From Tistrella mobilis (GTDB taxonomy: Bacteria; Pseudomonadota; Alphaproteobacteria; Tistrellales; Tistrellaceae), in assembly GCF_041468085.1 (NCBI RefSeq), contig NZ_CP121014.1, positions 372,001 to 436,000 on the forward strand: a stretch of 64,000 nucleotides of DNA. Direction: 5' to 3'. Shown here in pieces: positions 1 through 7,487 of the stretch. The notes beneath the pieces are model-generated. The model searched no databases. It worked only from the letters and a program-made list of their open reading frames with translations, and was not told where the DNA came from. Positions within the stretch are counted from its first letter, which is position 1. Each line of letters begins with the position of its first letter. The position numbers were made by a program, and so were the translations under genes.

Positions 1-54
1 CTGGCGCGCCACGGCCAGCAGCTGTTCGTAGTTTTTCTGTGCGTCCGCTCTCAT
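1..54 (-). CDS. TetR-family transcriptional regulator (N-terminal fragment)
   Basis: Only the first 18 codons lie in the window. Read on the minus strand from the ATG at 54 they give MRADAQKNYEQLLAVARQ, which is the usual opening of a TetR regulator (first helix of the DNA-binding domain). The gene is divergent from the oxidoreductase that starts at 144, the common arrangement for a TetR repressor and its target. The rest of the protein is outside the window, so the ligand class is unknown. Confidence 0.7.
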   Translation of the reverse strand, partial: MRADAQKNYEQLLAVARQ

Positions 55-70
55 CCGGCCTCTTGAAAAA

Positions 71-108
71 CGGAGCACCGATCCGGATATAACCGGTGCA
101 CTGCTCCG
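71..108. promoter_or_regulatory. Candidate TetR operator between divergent genes
   Basis: The 89-bp gap between the TetR start and the oxidoreductase contains nested inverted repeats. CGGAGCA (71-77) pairs with TGCTCCG (102-108), and GCACCG (75-80) pairs with CGGTGC (94-99). A dyad of this size in a TetR/target divergent promoter is most simply the repressor site. The role is inferred from position and symmetry. Confidence 0.45.
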
Positions 109-143
109 TATTTGATAGCACAGATGCCATGATGGAGAAAGCC

Positions 144-1163
144 ATGTCGGGCGCGATGATGAAGGCGGTCAGGATCCACCGTTTCGGCGGCCCTGAGGTT
201 CTGGTTTACGAAGAGGTGCCGCGCCCCCGGCCTGCCCCGGGCGAGGTGCTGGTGCGGGTGCATGCGGCGGGGCTGAACCCGCCCGACTGGTATCTGCGCG
301 ACGGCTATCGCAGCCTGCCGCCCGCATGGCGGCCCGATGGCGGCTTGCCGATCATCCCCGGCACGGATGTTTCGGGCGTGGTCGCGGGCCTCGGCGAAGG
401 CGTCGGCGGTTTTGCCGCAGGCGATGCGGTCTATGCGCTGGTCCGCTTCCCCGAAGGCGTCTTCGGCGGCAGCAACGGTTATGCCGGCTATGTCAGCGTG
501 CCGGCCGCGCAGCTGGCGCCGAAGCCGGCCGGCATCGATCATGTCCATGCCGCCGCCGCGCCGATGTCGCTGCTCACCGCCTGGCAATTCCTGGTCGATC
601 CGGGCCACGACGTGCCGAACCCGCTTCAGCCGGCCCCCCACCGACCGGTACCGCTCGATGGCCGGACGGTGCTGATCAACGGCGCCGCCGGTGGCGTGGG
701 GCATCTGGCGCTTCAGATCGCGAAGCTGAAAGGCGCCCGGGTGGTCGCGGCCGCCTCTGGCCGGCACCGGGCGCTGCTGCATGATCTGGGCGCCGACCGG
801 GTCATCGACTATCGCGAGACCCCGCCGGAAGATGTCGTCCGCGATCTCGATCTGGTGGTCGATGCTGTGGGCGGTGCGGCGACCGGCCGTTTCCTGAAGA
901 CCCTGAAGCCCGGCGGCGCCCTGTTCCCGATCTTTCCGCTCGGTTTCACCGGCGCTGCCGATGCCGCGCGGCAGGGTGTCGTCGTCTCCACCACCCAGGT
1001 TCGTTCCAGCGGCGCGCAGCTGCGGCAGCTGGCGCCGCTGTTGAGCGACGGCCGTATCCGGGTGGTGATCGACAGCACATATCCGCTGGCCCGGGCCCGT
1101 GCGGCGCATGAGCGGGCCGAAGCCGGGCATATCCAGGGCAAGATCGTGCTCACCGTCGATTGA
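144..1163 (+). CDS. NADP-dependent quinone-oxidoreductase-like MDR protein
   Basis: This is a zinc-independent medium-chain dehydrogenase/reductase of the quinone oxidoreductase type. The GroES-like N-terminal half contains GLNPPDWYLRDGY, and the Rossmann half has the nucleotide loop LINGAAGGVGHLALQ followed by a basic region that suits NADPH. The zinc-binding Cys cluster of alcohol dehydrogenases is absent. I chose the ATG at 144 because GGAGA at 134-138 sits at proper spacing. Upstream in-frame ATGs (96, 129, 132) add non-homologous residues, and ATGs at 156 and 159 also remain possible. The gene is divergent from a TetR regulator, which probably represses it. The substrate, perhaps a quinone or reactive enone, cannot be read from sequence. 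Confidence 0.85.
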   Translation: MSGAMMKAVRIHRFGGPEVLVYEEVPRPRPAPGEVLVRVHAAGLNPPDWYLRDGYRSLPPAWRPDGGLPIIPGTDVSGVVAGLGEGVGGFAAGDAVYALVRFPEGVFGGSNGYAGYVSVPAAQLAPKPAGIDHVHAAAAPMSLLTAWQFLVDPGHDVPNPLQPAPHRPVPLDGRTVLINGAAGGVGHLALQIAKLKGARVVAAASGRHRALLHDLGADRVIDYRETPPEDVVRDLDLVVDAVGGAATGRFLKTLKPGGALFPIFPLGFTGAADAARQGVVVSTTQVRSSGAQLRQLAPLLSDGRIRVVIDSTYPLARARAAHERAEAGHIQGKIVLTVD

Positions 1164-1181
1164 CGGTCGGGCGCCGGCGGC

Positions 1182-1946
1182 TCAATCCAGCCCGGTCTTG
1201 CCCGGCGCCCAATAGGCCTTGGCCCGGATCCGTGCCGCCGGCACGCCGATCGCCTTCAGGGCCCGGCTTATCCGCTGGATCGATCCGGCCTTGCCGGTCA
1301 GGGCGAAGCGGGCGCCCCGGGCGGCAAGGCGGATCAGCTCGGCCTCGGCCGCCGCCAGATGTGCATCCCCCGCCTGCCGGCCGATCACCCGCGCACGGTC
1401 CAGCCCTATCCGCGCCAGCACCAGCCGTGCCTCGGCAACATCCGACACCTCGAACAGATGTGCGCTCTCGTCGCTCCGGGGCCCGAGCGAGGCCGCGAGG
1501 GCGAACGAGGTTTCGTCGCCGAACACCACGACCGGCCATCCGCTGCCGGGATCGGAGAGATCCAGCGACCGGCGCGGCCCGAAGACACGGTATTCCGCAC
1601 CAACCGTCAGCCCGGCGGCCCAGCGGCTGCCGGGTGTCGCATCCGGCCCTGCGTCCCGGTCGTGCAAGTAGGCCAGCAGCTGCGTCCGCCCGGCGGCGGC
1701 ATCCCAGAAAATCGGCGTGTAGGTCCGGGCGGTCATGCCGGTTCCCATCGCCACCTGCAGCTTCTGGCCGATGGTCCAGGCGACATCCTTGAGCGCCGCC
1801 CCCTCCAGCGTGATCAGCCGGAAATGCGGCGACAGCGTCTCCACCGCCGCGACCCGTGCCGGGCGCATGAACCAGCTCTGCAAGGTGCGGGCGATCCGGC
1901 CGGGCTGCGGTGCGGCATCAGTGCGCGGTTCGAAGGTCGAGGTCAT
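1182..1946 (-). CDS. Siderophore-interacting FAD-binding protein (ferric-chelate reductase)
   Basis: This is a 254-residue member of the SIP/ViuB family, cytosolic NAD(P)H:flavin reductases that release iron from imported ferric siderophores. The FAD-binding motif ARTYTPIFWD is near residue 78. A central FGPRRSLDL and the C-terminal signature AYWAPGKTGLD are typical of the family. It lies downstream of an AraC regulator on the same strand with a 106-bp gap, so it may have its own promoter. I see no clear Fur box there. It could serve the siderophore made by the NRPS at the other end of the window, but that link is inference. The length is normal for the family. Confidence 0.88.
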   Translation of the reverse strand: MTSTFEPRTDAAPQPGRIARTLQSWFMRPARVAAVETLSPHFRLITLEGAALKDVAWTIGQKLQVAMGTGMTARTYTPIFWDAAAGRTQLLAYLHDRDAGPDATPGSRWAAGLTVGAEYRVFGPRRSLDLSDPGSGWPVVVFGDETSFALAASLGPRSDESAHLFEVSDVAEARLVLARIGLDRARVIGRQAGDAHLAAAEAELIRLAARGARFALTGKAGSIQRISRALKAIGVPAARIRAKAYWAPGKTGLD

Positions 1947-2052
1947 GGCAGCGCTCCTGTGGTCGGGCGTCGAATCTTGGCGTCAGGGGCAAGATAGGTA
2001 GCCCCGGCGCTGACCACATTCGTTCAACCAGACAAAATATTACGATATCCGG

Positions 2053-2892
2053 TCAATCCGCGCCGCTGCCATCCTGCCGCCGCCGCTCGGCCAGATAGCG
2101 CGCCGGCGGCTTGCCCAGGGCCTTGCGGAACATGGTCACGAAGGCGCCGGCGCTTTCATAGCCGAGATCCAGTGCCACGCTCTGCACGGCGGCGCCCTGA
2201 TCCAGCCGTTGCAGGGCGATCAGGATATGCAGCTGCTGGCGCCAGCGGCCGAAGCTGAGCCCGGTTTCGCGCGTCAGGGCCCGGGTCAGCGTGCGCGGGG
2301 CGGCGGCCATGCGCTTGCCCCAGGTCTCGATCGTCGCACGATCCGACGGATCGGCCATCAGCGCGGCGGCGATCCGGCGCAGCCGCGGATCCTTCGGCAT
2401 CGGAAAGTTCAGCTGCTCCACCGGTGCCCGTGCCAGCTGGTCCAGCAGCACCGCGGCAATCCGGCCGTCGGGCCCGTCTTCGTCGTAAAGCACCGGCATG
2501 CGGGCGGCATGCAGCAGCAGCTGTTCCAGCAGTGGCGAGACCGCCACCGTGCAGCAGCCGGCGGGCAGGGCGGGGGCGGCATCGGGCGCGACGAACAGGC
2601 AGTAGACCTCCACCGCGCCCGCGATGGTTGCGGTATGCGGAACGCCGCCGGGGATCCACACCGCGCAGTGCGGCGGCACGATCCATACCCCGTCATCGGC
2701 CTCGCACCGCACGATGCCTTTCAGGGTGAAGATCAGCTGGGCCTTGCGATGAAAATGGACGCCCATTTCCGTCAGCCCCATGCCGGCCGCCAGATCGGCG
2801 CCGATGGCGGTGATGGCACGCGGCACCTCTTCGGGGGAAAATCCGGCCTTTTCCATCGGGTCGGGCGCATGATCGAAACGGTAGAAGGGCAT
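2053..2892 (-). CDS. AraC-family regulator with N-terminal cupin sensor
   Basis: This 279-residue protein has an N-terminal cupin-like half (VHFHRKAQLIFTLKG, then WIPGGVPHTA) and a C-terminal pair of helix-turn-helix motifs. The second HTH reads ALDLGYESAGAFVTMFRKALG, the usual AraC recognition region. This layout resembles AraC regulators that control neighbouring oxidoreductases and efflux genes. It stands upstream of the siderophore-interacting reductase on the same strand, its likely target, and 12 bp downstream of the end of the cyclase gene. The effector is unknown. Confidence 0.85.
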   Translation of the reverse strand: MPFYRFDHAPDPMEKAGFSPEEVPRAITAIGADLAAGMGLTEMGVHFHRKAQLIFTLKGIVRCEADDGVWIVPPHCAVWIPGGVPHTATIAGAVEVYCLFVAPDAAPALPAGCCTVAVSPLLEQLLLHAARMPVLYDEDGPDGRIAAVLLDQLARAPVEQLNFPMPKDPRLRRIAAALMADPSDRATIETWGKRMAAAPRTLTRALTRETGLSFGRWRQQLHILIALQRLDQGAAVQSVALDLGYESAGAFVTMFRKALGKPPARYLAERRRQDGSGAD

Positions 2893-2904
2893 CGCCGCCT
2901 CCGC

Positions 2905-4806
2905 TCAACCGGGCCGGTGGCCGCGGATCACGTCCAGCTCGGCCCGTGTCGTCACGATCCGGACCGCGATGGCGCCGCCGCGGCCGCGGATGTCCAGCAC
3001 CCGATGCCCGATCCGCCCCAGATCGGCCGGCCCCGGGCCGCGCCCGCCGGCCACCACGCCGGCCACCGTCGCCTCCGACAGGATCACCGTGCAGCGTTCG
3101 GCCTTGGTCGCCTCTTCCAGCCGTGCCGCGACATTGCCGGTATCGCCCAGGAACTGGATCGGCCTGGGGGCGATCATGCCGGTGGTGCCCACCACCGATT
3201 GCCCCAGATGCACGCCGATACCGATCCGCAGCGGCTCGTCCAGTTCGTGGCGGAGTTCGGCCGACAGGGCATCCACCCCGTCCCAGATCGCCGCCGCCGC
3301 GGCCAGTGCCGCCCGGCAGGTGGCGGGCACGTCGTCGACCGGTCCGGTGCCGCCGAACACGCTCATCACCCCGTCGCCGGCGATGCCGGTGACCCGGCCG
3401 CCGGCGGCGGTGACCGCTTCGGTCACCACATCGACATAGCGTTCGATCAGATAGAGCGCGTCATAGGCCGTGCGTTCGGCGGCAAGCCGGGTGGAGGCGC
3501 GCAGATCGGTGAACAGCGCCACCACCATCGCCTCGCGGGCATGGCCGACCAGCCCGGCGGCGCCGGTGCGATCCTCGACCATCGTGCCGGTGAAGCGGGC
3601 GCCGGGGGGGATCAGCGGCTGCACGGTCAGATCGGTGAGCGGCCGGAGCTGGCAGGCAAGGCGCACATCCGCGGGGGCCCGGATCCGGCGCAGCATCCCG
3701 GCCTCCACCGCCTGGGGCGGCGGCTGCCTGTCCCCGCCGTCCAGCACCCGCACCCGGCAGGTGGAGCAGCGCCCCTGGCCGCCGCAGATCGAGGCATGGG
3801 GGATGCGGGCGCTGAGGCTCGCTTCCAGCACGCTCCAGCCCCGCGGCACCGTGACGGTGGTGTCGCCGCCATCGGCGGCCGCCGGGCCGGCATAGCGGAT
3901 CCGGACCGCCCGGAAACGCCGGGCATGGCCGTCGCGCAGCAGCCGCCCGGTCAGCACCGTCGCCACCAGCAGCACCCAGGCGCCGGTCAGGCATTCGACC
4001 CAGGGGCCAAGGCCCGCGCGGGCTGCGGCCGCCACCTCGGGGGCGATCGCGGTCATGCGGGCCAGCTCCGGATCGCCGGCGGCCGCCCGCGCCTGGATAT
4101 CCGCCCCGGCGATGGCGATGCCGATCACCGCCAGCACCGGCACCAGGCAGGCGGCGACCAGCAGCAGATGCGACCGGGCCATGAACCAGGTCTTGAACCG
4201 CAACCAGCGGTAGAGGCCGATGCAGCCATGCACCCAGACCACGACCAATAGCAGCAGTTGCAGGAACAGGTTGATGCCCGCCTCGGGCAGCCAGTAGCCG
4301 GCGAGCAGCCGCCAGTAGCTGTCGTCCAGCCCGTAGAGCATCTCGCCCAGCCGCACGCTCACCGCATGGCGGATCACGATCAGCGGGATCAGCAGCCCCA
4401 GCCCCAGCTGCCAGGCCTCCACGGCCGACATGCGCAGATGCCGCCGCCGCCACAGGGCGTGCAGCCCCAGCGCCGCATGGATGGTGAAGGCACCATAGAG
4501 CGCGGTATGGCCGATCCAGCCCTTCCACGGCGCCAGCAGCACCCGGCTGGTTGCCTCCATGGCCGGTGCGGTCAGGATGCCCGAGGCGTGGGTGAGAAAG
4601 TGACAGCTTGCATAGAGGAAGAGGATGAGGCCCGATATGATGCGCAGCCGGGCCAGAACCGGCGCGGGCGGCCGGGCTGCGCCGGTTCGGGCTGAGCCGG
4701 TTCGGGCTGAGCCGGTCTCCGCCGCATCCGCGCCGCCAGGCGACCGCCGGCCCTGCGCCGGACGCCGGGCGCCGAACGACCACCGGAAAGATATGCGACC
4801 CAGCAT
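2905..4806 (-). CDS. Membrane class III adenylate cyclase with heme-type anchor and [2Fe-2S] domain (CyaC-like)
   Basis: This protein of about 633 residues has three parts. About six hydrophobic helices rich in His (for example SCHFLTH, LIVIRHAV, WVHGCIGL) resemble a diheme succinate-dehydrogenase-type anchor. A plant-type ferredoxin domain carries the cluster motif CGGQGRCSTC plus a later Cys (RLACQLRP). A C-terminal class III cyclase domain has the metal-binding Asp in FTDLRAST and in GDGVMSVFG, and the motif GDTGNVAARLEEA. The composition recalls the redox-regulated adenylate cyclase CyaC of Sinorhizobium meliloti, so cAMP output controlled by quinone or redox state is likely. The start at 4806 is chosen because upstream codons lack family similarity. 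It overlaps the start of the divergent Crp-like gene. Residues after the start contain a small TGSAR repeat (DNA around 4681-4713). Confidence 0.82.
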   Translation of the reverse strand: MLGRISFRWSFGARRPAQGRRSPGGADAAETGSARTGSARTGAARPPAPVLARLRIISGLILFLYASCHFLTHASGILTAPAMEATSRVLLAPWKGWIGHTALYGAFTIHAALGLHALWRRRHLRMSAVEAWQLGLGLLIPLIVIRHAVSVRLGEMLYGLDDSYWRLLAGYWLPEAGINLFLQLLLLVVVWVHGCIGLYRWLRFKTWFMARSHLLLVAACLVPVLAVIGIAIAGADIQARAAAGDPELARMTAIAPEVAAAARAGLGPWVECLTGAWVLLVATVLTGRLLRDGHARRFRAVRIRYAGPAAADGGDTTVTVPRGWSVLEASLSARIPHASICGGQGRCSTCRVRVLDGGDRQPPPQAVEAGMLRRIRAPADVRLACQLRPLTDLTVQPLIPPGARFTGTMVEDRTGAAGLVGHAREAMVVALFTDLRASTRLAAERTAYDALYLIERYVDVVTEAVTAAGGRVTGIAGDGVMSVFGGTGPVDDVPATCRAALAAAAAIWDGVDALSAELRHELDEPLRIGIGVHLGQSVVGTTGMIAPRPIQFLGDTGNVAARLEEATKAERCTVILSEATVAGVVAGGRGPGPADLGRIGHRVLDIRGRGGAIAVRIVTTRAELDVIRGHRPG

Positions 4807-5521
4807 GGTCAGACGCACCGACCCTCGTTCCGCCAGGGACAGCCTGGCACGTATTCCTCTGTTCGGGGCGCTGTCGCCCGACGAGATCGCCGCCCTCGAT
4901 GCCGCCTGCAGCTGGCGGCGGGTAGAGGCCGGCGCGGCGATCATAGATCATCAGGACGACGGGACCGATGTTTTCTTCGTGGTCCGTGGCCATGTGCGGG
5001 TGATGATCCGCCAGCCCGGCGGGCAGAGCGTCATTCTGCGCGATATTGGCGACGGCGAATTCTTCGGCGAACTCGCGGCGATCGACGGCCAGCCGCGTTC
5101 CGCCGGCATCCAGGCGGTCACGGCCGCCACCGTCGCGCGCATGCCCGCCGCCATCTTCCGCCGCGCGATCCACGACCACCCCTCGGTCTCGGATCAGGTT
5201 CTGGGCCTTCTGGCGGGCCAGGTGCGGATGCTGGCGACCCGGGTCACCGAATTCTCCACCCTCAATGTCCGCCACCGGCTCTATGCCGAACTGCTCCGCC
5301 TCTCCCGCCCCGACCCGCGCGACCCCGCCCATGCGATCATCTCGCCCCCGCCGATCCAGGCCGACCTCGCCGCGCGGATCAGCTCGCACCGCGAAGCCGT
5401 GTCCCGCGAACTGGCGGCCCTCACCCGCGCCGGCCTGCTCGACCGCCGCCGCGGCGCCCTGGTCCTGCTCGACCCGGCCCGCCTGCGCCAGCTGGTGGAA
5501 GAGGCTTATGCGGGGGGGTGA
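4793..5521 (+). CDS. Crp/Fnr-family transcriptional regulator
   Basis: This 242-residue protein has an N-terminal cyclic-nucleotide-binding fold (FFVVRGHVRVMIRQPGG, then GEFFGELAAIDGQPRSA) and a C-terminal winged HTH (ISSHREAVSRELAALTRAGLL). No Fnr-type Cys cluster is visible. GEFFGELA plus the Arg in QPRSA agree with the cAMP phosphate-binding cassette, so cAMP is the likely ligand. The divergent neighbour is an adenylate cyclase, so the pair probably forms a local cAMP signalling unit. The start at 4793 follows GGAAAG at 4785-4790; ATG 4805 is an alternative. The last codons lie in a 34-35-bp sequence that is repeated at 5977-6010. Confidence 0.87.
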   Translation: MRPSMVRRTDPRSARDSLARIPLFGALSPDEIAALDAACSWRRVEAGAAIIDHQDDGTDVFFVVRGHVRVMIRQPGGQSVILRDIGDGEFFGELAAIDGQPRSAGIQAVTAATVARMPAAIFRRAIHDHPSVSDQVLGLLAGQVRMLATRVTEFSTLNVRHRLYAELLRLSRPDPRDPAHAIISPPPIQADLAARISSHREAVSRELAALTRAGLLDRRRGALVLLDPARLRQLVEEAYAGG

Positions 5522-5526
5522 GGGGG
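5492..5526. repeat. Direct repeat, left copy (3' end of Crp-like gene)
   Basis: The sequence starting CTGGTGGAAGAGGCTTATGC and running through a G-run to TGAGGGGG covers the last codons and stop of the Crp-like gene. It recurs at 5977-6010 with one G fewer. The two copies bracket a decayed toxin-antitoxin pair. Confidence 0.85.
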
Positions 5527-5573
5527 ATAGCCGCAACACCAAAGCGGAGACGCGCGCCGGTCTCGACGCCGCC

Positions 5574-5711
5574 ATGCGTCCCGAAGGTCGCCTGCGGCTC
5601 GGCACGGTTTTGCAGGACATCGGGCAAAGGCACGGCATCACCCGTGACGACATCGACGCCATCGAAGGGGCGCGGGATAAGCGGCCTGCCGAACCCATGG
5701 CGTTCGATTGA
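5574..5711 (+). pseudogene. VapB/FitA-type antitoxin remnant (C-terminal part)
   Basis: About 45 codons survive. They contain LGTVLQDIGQRHGITRDDID followed by RDKRPAEPMAFD, a typical C-terminal tail of plasmid-stability/VapB-like antitoxins that binds a PIN toxin. The ribbon-helix-helix N-terminus expected upstream is missing: the DNA before it is the repeat copy of the Crp gene end. It is followed directly by a broken VapC, in normal antitoxin-toxin order. Confidence 0.6.
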
Positions 5712-5714
5712 CGC

Positions 5715-5946
5715 GTGATCCTGCCGGGTGCCGGTGCCGTCTTCGAAAGGTGACCTGCGACCCGGAGACCCGGCCGCACGGTCCCATGCCGATCTCACCG
5801 TCAAGGCACGTGCAGCCGGAAAGGGTTTCCTTACCCCCGACGGCTATATCGCCGCGATCGCCGCTGCACGCGGATTCGCCGTCGCATCGTGCGATACGGC
5901 TGCATTCGATGCCGCAGGCTTGACGGTGATAGATCCCTGGCGCTGA
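5715..5946 (+). pseudogene. VapC-like PIN-domain toxin remnant
   Basis: A start-like VIL lies 4 bp after the antitoxin stop, followed by frame breaks and loss of the middle. The C-terminal part is well kept in another frame: FLTPDGYIAAIAAARGFAVA, then DTAAFDAAGLTVIDPW, which is the usual end of a PIN ribonuclease. The conserved N-terminal Asp (LDTN) is degraded, so the toxin should be inactive. Together with the truncated antitoxin this is a dead type II toxin-antitoxin module. Confidence 0.65.
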
Positions 5947-5976
5947 GGCAGCGCGACGTCTCGCGCGGGAAGGGAA

Positions 5977-6010
5977 CTGGTGGAAGAGGCTTATGCGGGG
6001 GGTGAGGGGG
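5977..6010. repeat. Direct repeat, right copy
   Basis: This is the second copy of the Crp-gene 3' end described at 5492-5526: CTGGTGGAAGAGGCTTATGC plus G-run plus TGAGGGGG, with one G fewer. It has no coding context here, so it is the duplicated copy. The 450 bp between the copies hold the toxin-antitoxin remnant. Confidence 0.85.
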
Positions 6011-6038
6011 CAGTCATCCCTATGGAATAAGCATGTGG

Positions 6039-6332
6039 TCAAATGATATTGTCAAATAAGTCACGCCATTCTGGATTCTGCTCTTCGATCAGTCGAATTT
6101 TCCACGAGCGTTTCCAGTCTTTAAGCCGTTTCTCCCGCTGAATCGCATCATCGATCCTGTCATGAAATTCAACATAGACCAGCCGCCGGACATCGTACCG
6201 TCCTACAAAGCTATCCCCCGTTGATTCTCGATGTTCGAATATTCGGCGAGCAAGGTCTGTAGTCACGCCCACATAGAGCGTGCCATGATAACCGTTGGCA
6301 AGAATGTAGACACAGGGTTGACGTGAGGTCAT
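6039..6332 (-). CDS. GIY-YIG nuclease family protein (small, stand-alone)
   Basis: This 97-residue protein is essentially one GIY-YIG domain of the UPF0213/YhbQ type. The two-part signature is CVYILANGYHGTLYVGVTT, then Arg in LARRIFEHR, and the catalytic Glu region AIQREKRLKDW. The C-terminal tail IRLIEEQNPEWRDLFDNII is diagnostic of a widespread alphaproteobacterial subgroup. The gene is clearly poorer in GC than its neighbours, which suggests transfer. About 90 bp beyond its 5' end lies the 310-bp tandem array with REP-like palindromes. A second, frameshifted family member at 38127-38416 also abuts such an array. The function is unknown; a nuclease role in repeat spread or repair is only a hypothesis. 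Confidence 0.88.
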   Translation of the reverse strand: MTSRQPCVYILANGYHGTLYVGVTTDLARRIFEHRESTGDSFVGRYDVRRLVYVEFHDRIDDAIQREKRLKDWKRSWKIRLIEEQNPEWRDLFDNII

Positions 6333-6424
6333 TCGTATCTCTGTTGCTTGGGCCTGTGTATTATTGTTTAACCTTCAAGAGGCCATCGTCACTCTGCGAA
6401 AATTCCTTGGGATGCGCAGGACCA

Positions 6425-7420
6425 CCGGTCAGGTGATGCCTGTGTCCGGCTCCGCCCTGGCCATCTTGCGCACAAACATCTCCACCGTCATCCCGGCGCA
6501 GGCCGGGATCCAGGTTTGCCGCCGCGTGACGGCTGCCGGACTTACGCGTGCCGGCCCTGATGACCGCATCCAGTCCGATGCCCGACAGTTCGGTCTCTCC
6601 GGATATCCGGCATTCATTTTCGTGGCAGCCAACCTGGATCCCGGCCTTCGCCGGGATGACGGTGGTCTCTTCCGGGCGTGCGCCGGAACTGCCGGAGTCA
6701 GACATCGAGGGTGCCGCGGACAACCCCTTGCCGGCCGGTCAGGTAACGCCTGTGTCCGGCTCCGCCCTGGCCATCTTGCGCACAAACACCTCCACCGTCA
6801 TCCCGGCGCAGGCCGGGATCCAGGTTTGCCGCCGCGTGACGGCTGCCGGACTTACGCGTGCCGGCCCTGATGACCGCATCCAGTCCGATGCCCGACAGTT
6901 CGGTCTCTCCGGATATCCGGCATTCATTTTCGTGGCAGCCAACCTGGATCCCGGCCTTCGCCGGGATGACGGTGGTCTCTTCCGGGCGTGCGCTGGAACT
7001 GCCGGGATCAGACATCGAGGGTGCCGCGGACAACCCCTCGCTGGCCGGTCAGGTAACGCCTGTGTCCGGCTCCGCCCCGGCCATCTTGCGCACAAACACC
7101 TCCACCGTCATCCCGGCGCAGGCCGGGATCCAGGTTTGCCGCCGCGTGACGGCTGCCGGACTTACGCGTGCCGGCCCTGATGACCGCATCCAGTCCGATG
7201 CCCGACAGTTCGGTCTCTCCGGATATCCGGCATTCATTTTCGTGGCAGCCAACCTGGATCCCGGCCTTCGCCGGGATGACGGTGGTCTCTTCCGGGCGTG
7301 CGCCGGAACTGCCGGAGTCAGACATCGAGGGTGCCGCGGACAACCCCTCGCTGGCCGGTCAGGTAACGCCTGTGTCCGGCTCCGCCCCGGCCATCTTGCG
7401 CACAAACATCTCCACCGTCA
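6425..7420. repeat. 310-bp tandem array (about 3.2 copies) with inverted REP-like palindromes
   Basis: Near-identical units start at about 6471, 6781 and 7091, with partial copies on both sides. Each unit holds a REP-like hairpin (GTCATCCCGGCG ... CCGGGATCCAGG), a spacer of about 110 bp, and the same hairpin inverted (AACCTGGATCCC ... GGGATGAC), so each looks like a MITE or REPIN. Copies differ by only a few bases, which points to recent amplification. ORFs across the array are translations of the repeat and I do not regard them as genes. Confidence 0.9.
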
Positions 7421-7487
7421 GCCAGGCCCTGCACCAGGTCCCGCAGCGAGCGTGTCGTCAGGCTCTGCCATATCGCCCCCTCTGTTC

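Noticed and set aside
7421-7487. Small coding fragment (IWQSLTTRSLRDLVQGLADGG on the minus strand)
   Set aside because: It is too short and runs directly into the array border, so it could be a gene scrap; no family could be named.
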